Source: Aquirufa beregesia (lineage in GTDB: Bacteria; Bacteroidota; Bacteroidia; Cytophagales; Spirosomataceae). From it: a stretch of DNA of 64,000 nt. Below, in pieces: positions 47,125 through 53,669 of the stretch. Under the pieces are notes generated by a model. The model worked only from the letters and a program-made list of their open reading frames with translations, searched no databases and was not told the DNA's origin. The position numbers and the translations under genes are program-made. Where the stretch lies: the NCBI RefSeq assembly GCF_011090385.1, contig NZ_SEWW01000005.1, positions 204,345 to 268,344 of the forward strand. The letters are read 5' to 3'. How positions within the stretch are numbered: position 1 is the stretch's first letter; each line of letters opens with the position of its first letter.

Positions 47125-48218
47125 CGACTCCGTAAAATGGGTGTCATTTGGCTGAATAATTTAGGATCAAAAACGATATCCCATTTTCTAGCAGCCTCTT
47201 CTAGTCCAGCAAAATTAAAGTGAGTTCCATCCCAGCGAAAACCCGCACCCACTACGGATTGCAGATTGGCCCCTTCGATGACATTGGGTAAGGTTTTCAA
47301 CATGATATTTTGAGCTTCTTGGACATGTAAATCCTCCGTTTTATTGAGACCTCGATTACTTCGAGCCAACATAAAACTAAGATTTTTACTTTGTAGGATT
47401 TCACGGGTATAATCCATGTAAACTCCCGTGTATTTAATGATATTATCCATGGAAGTGGTGGCATCATTTTCACCATGTATAACCAAAACGGCTCTCAATC
47501 CACTTTTGGGTACTTCGCTTAAGATTCTATTTTCAAAAAAGGAATAAGGGTATCTTTTTTGCCAATCAAAAAGTGTGCTGCTAAATGCTAAACCTAAGGC
47601 CGATTTTCCCCATTGTTCAGACGTAGATCCGCCGATTCCCGTACTATAGATACGAATGGGGACTTGATATCTGTTTTTTAATTTATCTGCCAATCTTCCC
47701 CAAAATGCCACGACATTGTTTTCTGAATATTTGACGATTTCACACCATTTATTGTCGTAATCGGTTAATTCATAAGGAGGTTGACCTTCTGCTAAGGAGT
47801 GACCTATGACCGCAAAAACTTCTCCAACTTTAAAGGGAGATTGGGTTAGGAGGGTATCACTGACTGTTTTGGAATCCTGCATTAACTTGATTTCTGGATA
47901 ATATCCGCCAGCCTGTAAGGAGAATTCCCCTTTGAATTGAGCGCCTTCTTTACTTAGATTGAGCCAATCGCTTTCTTTTCCACCAAGTACGTTTTTGAAT
48001 TTGACTTGGGCAGAAGTAAATGATAGGGAACTTTGCCCTACAAGGACAATTTTACCCTGATTGTTGAGATCTCGTTGAACAAAAGTCCGACTATTCGATG
48101 CATCAATTTGGATATTTCCTTGCTGATTGGAGGATGGGTTATTCTCTTCCTTTTGGCATGAAATGAATAGGCTTAGGCAGAGAGGGATTGCTAGGAAGGT
48201 TAAAAATCGATAGAACAT
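47121..48218 (-). CDS. SGNH/sialate O-acetylesterase-like lipoprotein
   Basis: Start set at ATG 48218 (FYRFLTFLAIPLCLSL, lipobox FISC), 365 residues. Blocks of the SASA (sialate O-acetylesterase) family are present: IGHSLAEGQPP (block I, with His where GQSN-type members have Gln-Ser-Asn), VLVIHGENDA and WDGTHFNFAGL with the C-terminal Asp/His pair. It is probably a periplasmic or surface carbohydrate esterase. A second, clearer SASA protein occurs at 53.7 kb. Confidence 0.75.
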   Translation of the reverse strand: MFYRFLTFLAIPLCLSLFISCQKEENNPSSNQQGNIQIDASNSRTFVQRDLNNQGKIVLVGQSSLSFTSAQVKFKNVLGGKESDWLNLSKEGAQFKGEFSLQAGGYYPEIKLMQDSKTVSDTLLTQSPFKVGEVFAVIGHSLAEGQPPYELTDYDNKWCEIVKYSENNVVAFWGRLADKLKNRYQVPIRIYSTGIGGSTSEQWGKSALGLAFSSTLFDWQKRYPYSFFENRILSEVPKSGLRAVLVIHGENDATTSMDNIIKYTGVYMDYTREILQSKNLSFMLARSNRGLNKTEDLHVQEAQNIMLKTLPNVIEGANLQSVVGAGFRWDGTHFNFAGLEEAARKWDIVFDPKLFSQMTPILRSR

Positions 48219-48238
48219 GCAATTGAAATTTAAGAGCG

Positions 48239-48270
48239 TTTCAGATAGCCAGAAGATTAATTTATCTTTG
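48239..48270 (+). promoter_or_regulatory. Likely promoter of fabD
   Basis: TTTC at 48239-48242, 20-nt spacer, TATCTTTG at 48263-48270. The -7 box matches the consensus; the -33 box has one mismatch. Confidence 0.55.
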
Positions 48271-48318
48271 TCAAAGATTGTCAATCTTAAATCAAAAATA
48301 TAACAAAACATAATAAAA

Positions 48319-49200
48319 ATGAAGGCATTCGTATTTCCCGGTCAAGGATCTCAGTTTCCAGGTATGGCCAAAGATTTATATGAGAACTTTGCTTTAGCGA
48401 AAGAAATCGTGGATGAGGCGGATCAAATTTTGGGTTTTTCTTTGTCGAAAGTCATGTTTGAGGGGACTGATGAGGATTTGAAACAAACGAAGGTGACTCA
48501 ACCTGCCATTTATTTGCACTCGGTACTAGTGGCTAAATTAGGGAAAGATTTTGCTCCAGACATGGTGGCTGGACATTCCTTGGGCGAGTTTTCGGCATTG
48601 GTTGCGGCAGGTGGATTATCTTGGCAAGATGGATTGCGTTTGGTCTATCAAAGAGCCTTGGCGATGCAAAAAGCATGTGAGGTAGTCTCAAGTACCATGG
48701 CAGCAGTTTTAGGCTTAGCAGATGCCGAAATTGAACGTATTTGTGGAGAATTGAATGGGGAAGTGGTGGCTGCTAATTACAATTGCCCAGGTCAAGTGGT
48801 AATTTCAGGTAGTGTGTTAGGAATTGAAAAAGCAGCTGAGCTATTGAAGGCGGCAGGAGCTAAGCGAGTTTTGACATTACCGGTTGGTGGAGCATTTCAC
48901 TCACCCTTTATGGAGCCAGCGCGTGTGGAATTGGCGGCAGCTATAGAAGCCACGACGATTGAACGACCTATCTGTCCGATATTCCAAAATGTAACGGCAA
49001 AGCCTTCACAGGATCCAGCGGAAATCAAGCAGAATTTAATAGCTCAATTAACCGGTGCGGTACGTTGGACGCAGTCGGTGGAGGCAATGGTTGCAGCAGG
49101 TGCAACGGACTTTATTGAGTGTGGTCCAGGTAAGGTTTTGCAAGGTTTGGTGAAGAAAATTAGTGCTGATGTCCAAGTTGCATCGATGGAGTTGGCATAA
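48319..49200 (+). CDS. fabD: Malonyl-CoA:ACP transacylase
   Basis: 293 residues. Starts KAFVFPGQGSQFPGM; nucleophile Ser in AGHSLGEFSAL, conserved Arg in YQRALAMQKA, catalytic His in GGAFHSPFM and Gln in the N-terminal GQGSQ. It loads malonyl groups onto ACP for FabF/FabH. It is separate from acpP-fabF and is the last backbone gene before the tRNA-Gln integration site. Confidence 0.97.
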   Translation: MKAFVFPGQGSQFPGMAKDLYENFALAKEIVDEADQILGFSLSKVMFEGTDEDLKQTKVTQPAIYLHSVLVAKLGKDFAPDMVAGHSLGEFSALVAAGGLSWQDGLRLVYQRALAMQKACEVVSSTMAAVLGLADAEIERICGELNGEVVAANYNCPGQVVISGSVLGIEKAAELLKAAGAKRVLTLPVGGAFHSPFMEPARVELAAAIEATTIERPICPIFQNVTAKPSQDPAEIKQNLIAQLTGAVRWTQSVEAMVAAGATDFIECGPGKVLQGLVKKISADVQVASMELA

Positions 49201-49287
49201 GCAGCTTTGTCAAGTGCAAATTAATTGCTTGATTTAGAGCCTCCAAGCCGATTTTGGATGAAATAATTCAATTTTTTTTGAAGCACA

Positions 49288-49319
49288 TTTGATAATTCGC
49301 TTAGGAGGTCTTATTTTTG
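49288..49319 (+). promoter_or_regulatory. Promoter of the tRNA-Gln gene
   Basis: TTTG at 49288-49291, 20-nt spacer, TATTTTTG at 49312-49319: full Bacteroidota consensus, 15 nt upstream of the mature tRNA 5' end. Confidence 0.8.
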
Positions 49320-49334
49320 CATTCGATTTGGAAT

Positions 49335-49408
49335 TGACCTATGGTGTAAAGGTAACACATCTGATTTTGGTTCAGTCGTTCTAGGTTCGAATCCTAGTAG
49401 GTCAACCA
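49335..49408 (+). tRNA. tRNA-Gln (anticodon TTG)
   Basis: Complete cloverleaf: acceptor TGACCTA/TAGGTCA, D stem GTG/CAC, anticodon stem CTGA/TCAG with loop TTTTGGT (anticodon TTG), T arm CTAGG-TTCGAAT-CCTAG, discriminator A and encoded CCA. Its 3' part is duplicated at 51585. Confidence 0.95.
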
Positions 49409-49460
49409 CCCTTTCCCTCGCTGATTTTTCGGCGGGGGATTTTTTTTGTTTGGGAAATAA
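49359..49460 (+). repeat. Left direct repeat (att-like): tRNA-Gln anticodon loop to terminator
   Basis: This 102-nt segment recurs at 51585-51686. The first 37 nt (anticodon stem through T arm) are identical. Further on there are a few substitutions, one 1-nt deletion and one 1-nt insertion. Confidence 0.88.
49415..49447 (+). terminator. Terminator of tRNA-Gln
   Basis: Seven-pair stem CCCTCGC/GCGGGGG (one G-U), 10-nt loop, then A and eight T. Confidence 0.85.
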
Positions 49461-49519
49461 TAAGTACATTTCAATGTTACAAAATAGAACCAAATGTAAT
49501 CTAGTCAAATCAAATTTAT

Positions 49520-49786
49520 ATGGCTGTACATACTGTTTATTCAGATAGAGTTCCTTTTGCTAATGTTTTCGTATTTCAAACCAATGATCAAAAAATAGCT
49601 GGAATTATTCAATTTGCTGTAAAAAATGAAAATATATTCTATCTAAAAGACGAAATTGTTTTTCAAGAGAAAAAATTCTTTTTAACAGATAATTTAAGTA
49701 CTATTTTGAGGGAATTATTGATTGAATTTGTTGAAAGTCATGAATTGTATAATAATATTGAAGTAGAATCAATTTCAAATTTTTAA
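49520..49786 (+). CDS. Unknown 88-residue island protein
   Basis: Small soluble protein, no signal peptide, starting AVHTVYSDRVPFANVFVFQ, with a beta-rich first half and a C-terminal helix (TDNLSTILRELLIEFVESHEL). I recognise no domain. First gene of the tRNA-Gln island, 59 nt after the left repeat; codon use is strongly AT-biased like its neighbours. It could be an immunity- or antitoxin-type protein, but nothing in the sequence proves that. Confidence 0.65.
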   Translation: MAVHTVYSDRVPFANVFVFQTNDQKIAGIIQFAVKNENIFYLKDEIVFQEKKFFLTDNLSTILRELLIEFVESHELYNNIEVESISNF

Positions 49787-49820
49787 TTTTTTATTTAATA
49801 ATAACTTTATCTATTCTATT

Positions 49821-50183
49821 ATGAAATACATAATTTTAATTTTTTGGGTATTTACTGGAACTTTTAGGGCTTATTCCCAGACTCTACTTTTGGATAATGC
49901 AAGAGAAATTGGTGAGGTCCAACGTCAAATGCAATTGAAATACGAGAAGAACAATGAAAAAGTTTCTGAAGTTTCAGATGAATTTTATAAGGTTTTAAAG
50001 ATTTTAAATCGGAGAAGTAAGGAAAAAACTTTACTTAGTTCAGAGCAAATAAAGTATGTTGTTGATGTTATAACTATTATGAATAAAACAAAATTAAATC
50101 TTACAGATAATGTGGGGGTTAATAACTATGTTCGTTTTCTTAATAATGCTATTGAAGAAATTGAAAGCTGGACATTCGATTAA
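49821..50183 (+). CDS. Unknown exported helical protein in island
   Basis: 120 residues with a clear signal peptide (KYIILIFWVFTGTFRAYS-Q), so periplasmic or secreted. The mature part is almost all helical and charged (NAREIGEVQRQMQLKYEKNNEKVSE and later AIEEIESW). No cysteines and no sorting domain. Function unknown. Only 34 nt after the previous gene, so probably co-transcribed. A 20-bp palindrome (AGAATTCTT, TT, AAGAATTCT) follows at 50197-50216. Confidence 0.65.
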   Translation: MKYIILIFWVFTGTFRAYSQTLLLDNAREIGEVQRQMQLKYEKNNEKVSEVSDEFYKVLKILNRRSKEKTLLSSEQIKYVVDVITIMNKTKLNLTDNVGVNNYVRFLNNAIEEIESWTFD

Positions 50184-50196
50184 TTTATTTTTAAAT

Positions 50197-50216
50197 AGAA
50201 TTCTTTTAAGAATTCT
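50197..50216. repeat. 20-bp palindrome in island
   Basis: AGAATTCTT, TT, AAGAATTCT, 14 nt after the exported-protein stop. It could form a hairpin in the transcript; there is no T run. Confidence 0.6.
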
Positions 50217-50304
50217 TACATGGTGTTAAATGTAAAAAAAGAAGGATTTTAGTTTTTCTATAATTATAATATTGTATATATTTGATGACTTAATCAATCC
50301 AAAA

Positions 50305-50559
50305 ATGAAAAATTTCGTAGAAGAACTTAAGAATTATTTCGCAAGTACTTCAAAAGAGGTGCTTTTAGCGGAATGGAAGTTGTCGGAACATTTAAATGAA
50401 ATAGGTCCAGGGGTATTGGAATTTGTTGAAAATTCTTTAGATTCTAGGTATATTTTAAAATTTGATATTAAAATTAAAGACCCAGACTTAGAATTAATTG
50501 AAAATGAAAATAACCTTAACCCGAATTTTAATTCGGGTTTTTTAATTTTAGAACTTTAA
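50305..50559 (+). CDS. Unknown 84-residue island protein, possibly truncated
   Basis: Start placed at ATG 50305 (KNFVEELKNYFASTSKEVL); a TTG 33 nt earlier is possible. The first 50 residues (LLAEWKLSEHLNEIGPGVLEF) look like a small helical domain that I associate with hypothetical or immunity-like proteins in Bacteroidota, without being able to name the family. The final 20 codons are occupied by a terminator-like hairpin (50518-50543), suggesting the natural end has been replaced. It precedes the SecB-like gene by 5 nt. Confidence 0.55.
   Translation: MKNFVEELKNYFASTSKEVLLAEWKLSEHLNEIGPGVLEFVENSLDSRYILKFDIKIKDPDLELIENENNLNPNFNSGFLILEL
50518..50543 (+). terminator. Terminator-like hairpin inside the end of an island ORF
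   Basis: AACCCGAAT, TTTA loop, ATTCGGGTT, then TTTT. It lies within the last codons of the 84-residue ORF, 22 nt before the SecB-like start. Confidence 0.65.
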
Positions 50560-50564
50560 ATAAT

Positions 50565-50972
50565 ATGGAATCAGCACAATTTTTTATTGAGTCTTATAGA
50601 TTTAATAAAGTTATAATTGATTTAAATAACAAACTGTCAAACGAATTGAAATTAGAAATAATTCCAAAAGGAACTTTTGAATTTAAATCATCAAGATTTA
50701 ATCTTTATTTTGTTTTTAAAGCATTTAGCGAAAATAGTGAAAATACATTTATTGAAATTGAATGTAATGGTATTTTCGGTTTTAAGGAAAATACAACTTT
50801 TGAACAGATTCCAGATTTTTTTTATAATAATAGTATGGCAATATTATTCCCATACTTACGAGCATTTATAAGTTTGGTTACGTTACAAATTAATATACCT
50901 CCATTAATTTTACCTACATTGAATTTATCATCATTAGAGGCAGATTTGAGGAAAAATACGTTTAATATTTAA
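50565..50972 (+). CDS. SecB-like chaperone (protein-export chaperone family)
   Basis: 135 residues with the SecB fold signature in the right order: a beta-strand half (VIIDLNNKLSNELKLEIIPKG, RFNLYFVFKAFS, FIEIECNGIFGF), then LFPYLRAFISLVTLQ (94-108), matching the SecB LFPYAREL.S helix, and IPPLILPTLNLSSL (111-124), matching GGFPPLLLPPVNF. SecB-like proteins outside the export pathway serve as chaperones for antitoxins in SecB-dependent toxin-antitoxin systems. Here the gene lies in a tRNA-inserted island, 15 nt before a putative ADP-ribosyltransferase-like gene, which favours such a specialised role. No Sec export genes are nearby. Confidence 0.75.
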   Translation: MESAQFFIESYRFNKVIIDLNNKLSNELKLEIIPKGTFEFKSSRFNLYFVFKAFSENSENTFIEIECNGIFGFKENTTFEQIPDFFYNNSMAILFPYLRAFISLVTLQINIPPLILPTLNLSSLEADLRKNTFNI

Positions 50973-50987
50973 ACTGTATAAAAGAGT

Positions 50988-51542
50988 ATGCCTTTGATTT
51001 ATTTATACCAAACTTTAGAAAATAGAGGAAATGAAGAAGACATTTTGTTAAATGGTCCTTTCATTTGTAGAAGGAATACTTCATGGTTGGGGGATGGTTA
51101 TTATTTCTGGGATGGAATTATAGAAAATGCTCATTGGTGGGGGGAAGTTGGTTATAAGGTAAAAGGTTCGGATTATGTAATAACAAAAGGATGTTGTGAT
51201 TTCGATTTTGATACATGTTTTGATTTAGTAGGTTGGACAGAACATTTGAACCAATTTAAGCAAGCAGTTGATTTAATGAATGAAATGGGATTGATAGATT
51301 CAAATGTAACTGTAAGAAGAGTCATAGAATATATTAAAAACAAAACACAATCGTTTAATTATCAAGCTATAAGAGCATGTGGAGTGTTGACAAGAAGTGA
51401 AAAATCAGAAATGTTTTTTCAAATGAAGTTTAATGTAAAAAAGGTGCCATATTTGGATTTGACTCCACCAATTCAATTATGTTTATTTGATAAAGGAAGT
51501 TTGAATTTTCGTAATTATGAGGTAATAGATAAAGCAGTTTGA
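50988..51542 (+). CDS. Putative ADP-ribosyltransferase-fold (PARP-like) toxin or effector
   Basis: 184 residues, no signal peptide. The order of motifs resembles small ART-fold proteins: an N-terminal strand LIYLYQTLEN (position of LYHGT), then a WLGDGYYFWD block (33-42) followed by a helix with ENAHWW, a strand YVITKGCCDFDFDTCFDLVG, and a C-terminal PIQLCLFDKGSL strand (161-172) where the catalytic Glu/Gln strand normally sits. The usual His of the first motif is Gln here, so activity is uncertain. It directly follows the SecB-like gene and ends the island. Assignment is inference from motif spacing only. Confidence 0.5.
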   Translation: MPLIYLYQTLENRGNEEDILLNGPFICRRNTSWLGDGYYFWDGIIENAHWWGEVGYKVKGSDYVITKGCCDFDFDTCFDLVGWTEHLNQFKQAVDLMNEMGLIDSNVTVRRVIEYIKNKTQSFNYQAIRACGVLTRSEKSEMFFQMKFNVKKVPYLDLTPPIQLCLFDKGSLNFRNYEVIDKAV

Positions 51543-51584
51543 AATTTATAAAAGTTAATCAAGTAGAAATCTAAAATATAATAA

Positions 51585-51686
51585 ATCTGATTTTGGTTCA
51601 GTCGTTCTAGGTTCGAATCCTTTTGGTCAAGCACCCTTTCCCTCGCTGATTTTTCAGCTGGGGATTTTTTTTGTTTTGGAAATAAA
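51585..51686 (+). repeat. Right direct repeat: decayed 3' end of tRNA-Gln plus terminator
   Basis: Copy of 49359-49460. It keeps the anticodon arm and most of the T arm, but the acceptor strand is altered (CCTTTTGGTCAAGC in place of CCTAGTAGGTCAACC) and there is no 5' half, so it is not a tRNA gene. The terminator stem has one broken pair. It marks the right edge of the island. Confidence 0.88.
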
Positions 51687-51750
51687 TCGAGAAAATAGGA
51701 TTTTTGAAGGGCTAGATTTATTTTTAGAAAAACGATTTAATTTACTGCAT

Positions 51751-52248
51751 TTGAAATACCTGATAATCCTTTGTTTGTTTTTACTAATATCTTGTACAGG
51801 TCAAGTACAGTATCAAACAGGTATTAGCAAGTTTTCCAATCAAGATTATTTGGGGGCAAATGTAGAATTTAGTGAGGCTCTTTTGAAGGATAAGCGAAAT
51901 GATGAAATCTATTTTGCTCGGGCGGCTACTCGGAGTTTAGCAGGCTATCATTCATTAGCCATTGCGGACATGAATAAGGCCATCAGCTTGAATGATTCGC
52001 GCCCAGATTATTATTTCTTTCGAGGGTATTTCAAATCACAATTGGCCTATCATAAAAGTGCCATCAAGGATTATTCCACTTGCATATCGAAGGCTTCTTG
52101 GTTTGTGGAAGTGTATCGGCACCGAGCCTTATCATTTATAGAGCTAGGTGATTTGACTGAAGCATGTCTTGATATTCAGGAAGCCATTGCAGCAGGAGAT
52201 ACAGCAGCAGTCTCTTTACAAGAAAAATATTGCTTCAAGAAGCCTTAA
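51751..52248 (+). CDS. TPR-repeat lipoprotein
   Basis: Start proposed at TTG 51751, giving a compact lipoprotein signal (KYLIILCLFLL, lipobox ISC at residues 13-15 or so). An upstream TTG at 51676 would begin inside the right island repeat and give a charged leader. No ATG is available. The 165 residues contain three or four tetratricopeptide-like units (YLGANVEFSEALLKD, SLAIADMNKAISLN, KSAIKDYSTCISKA, TEACLDIQEAIAAG). Probably a protein-interaction lipoprotein at the membrane. The island junction lies just upstream and may have replaced the original promoter. Confidence 0.75.
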   Translation: MKYLIILCLFLLISCTGQVQYQTGISKFSNQDYLGANVEFSEALLKDKRNDEIYFARAATRSLAGYHSLAIADMNKAISLNDSRPDYYFFRGYFKSQLAYHKSAIKDYSTCISKASWFVEVYRHRALSFIELGDLTEACLDIQEAIAAGDTAAVSLQEKYCFKKP

Positions 52249-52366
52249 TCCTCCGTTTTTACATATGTATAGTTTCTTGTCTTGGCATTTGAAATATAAT
52301 AATTTAGCAAAAAAGTATAATTAAAATTAAATTGCGAAACCTAGAGAGCTAGTATAAAGCTCAAAT

Positions 52367-53557
52367 ATGGAGGAAAAGCTTTTTTATTTACCTATGATTC
52401 CGAATATACCCTATATTTTTCGTCGATGGAATGATTTAATTACCCAGTGGGCTCAACATCAATTGGGCGTTATGATCATTTGTTTATCACTCTTTGCTGG
52501 GTTCTCGATTCTCTATTTTCCTAATGTTATTCAAAAACGTATGGATAATTCCTGGACGAGTAATGATAAGTATATGATTGATTTTGTCAATCGTAAGATT
52601 GAACATCCTTTGGTGGCCATGGTCGACAAAGATTCCAGAGAACATTATGCAAAAAGGGAACTACGTATAACACCTTATCTGATTGGAAAGGTATTTCATC
52701 TGAATGCGATTCGACTTTTTTATTTGCAAGTTTTGTTGCTGCCCTTCTTTCTTTTTCTCTTTTTTAATCTAATTCGAAAATTAACGGGAGGAGATGCGCC
52801 TATGGCATTTTGGACCACAGCTTGTATATTGTTTACCTACGTTGGGCATTCATTTGTGTATGATACACTTTTTTACGACTCATATGCCTTTGTATTCCTG
52901 TTGATTGCCTGCTATTATTATGATCGAATTTGGTCTGTTGTAGCCCTGATTTTAGCCTTTTTTGTGGATGAACGTAGTCTATTCCCAGCCTTAAATTTGC
53001 CATTATTATTTTTGTTTCAATCAGGTATTTCCCAAGGAAAATGGTCCGAGGTGATTCGTGATTTTCTTTGGAAAAATAAAGCGACACAATATTTATTGCT
53101 CAGTTATATTCTGTATGCCTTCATTCGATTTTATTTATATATCTATTTCCACTTAGAAACACCCATGGGGAAACAGGCAGGAGTTCAGTTGGGATTTGCC
53201 TTTTTGCATGGATATAAATTACCCTATGCTTTATTTTCCGCATTAAAGTGGGCCATTATATTGCCTGTAATCGCTTTGGGTTATTTTGTAAAACAAGGGA
53301 TTTGGACTACGACATGGTTTTATTTCAGTACTTATTTGGCTTCTTTTATAGCAGCCACAGCCGTAGATGATGTCACCCGGAGTCTTACTTTTTGTTTCCC
53401 CATTATATTCGTACTTTTTCAAATCATTCATCGTTTGAAAGAACATGAAAATGCTCGGGTTTTAATTAGTCTCTTGTTTTTAGCGAACATTTTGACTCCA
53501 ACCTACACATTGTTGATGCATTTGGAGCGGATTTCACCATTCAATTGGATTTATTAA
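52367..53557 (+). CDS. Unknown multi-pass membrane protein
   Basis: 396 residues with around nine membrane segments, for example LGVMIICLSLFAGFSILYF, LFYLQVLLLPFFLFLFF, AFVFLLIACYYY and AIILPVIALGYFV. Between the first two segments lies a charged loop (MDNSWTSNDKYMIDFVNRK and KRELRITPYLIGK). The layout recalls GT-C-type or polyprenyl-sugar membrane enzymes, but I see no diagnostic motif. Monocistronic, followed by the esterase gene after 112 nt. Confidence 0.7.
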   Translation: MEEKLFYLPMIPNIPYIFRRWNDLITQWAQHQLGVMIICLSLFAGFSILYFPNVIQKRMDNSWTSNDKYMIDFVNRKIEHPLVAMVDKDSREHYAKRELRITPYLIGKVFHLNAIRLFYLQVLLLPFFLFLFFNLIRKLTGGDAPMAFWTTACILFTYVGHSFVYDTLFYDSYAFVFLLIACYYYDRIWSVVALILAFFVDERSLFPALNLPLLFLFQSGISQGKWSEVIRDFLWKNKATQYLLLSYILYAFIRFYLYIYFHLETPMGKQAGVQLGFAFLHGYKLPYALFSALKWAIILPVIALGYFVKQGIWTTTWFYFSTYLASFIAATAVDDVTRSLTFCFPIIFVLFQIIHRLKEHENARVLISLLFLANILTPTYTLLMHLERISPFNWIY

Positions 53558-53669
53558 GGGCCTAGATCGTCGAAACGTCGAGTCTTTGATCAATTGATTT
53601 CCCCAAGCGGATGCTTTTTACTATTTTAGTACCCAAATTTTGAAATCCTTACCCCTCAAACGCCAAACC

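Larger units (their letters stand above)
49461..51584. mobile_element. AT-rich mini-island inserted at tRNA-Gln (no integrase)
   Basis: About 2.1 kb bounded by the two tRNA 3'-end copies. It is strikingly AT-rich: 10 G+C in 60 bases for 50581-50640, against 25 in 60 for 48361-48420 in fabD. It carries five small plus-strand genes, including a SecB-like and an ADP-ribosyltransferase-like product. The 5' half of the tRNA exists only on the left, so the incoming DNA restored the 3' half and pushed the original 3' end to 51585. With no recombinase gene it is a remnant or a helper-dependent element. Confidence 0.75.

Noticed and set aside
51585..51660. Second tRNA-Gln gene
   Set aside because: Only the 3' portion is present and the acceptor strand is mutated; no 5' half and no D arm, so it is a remnant.
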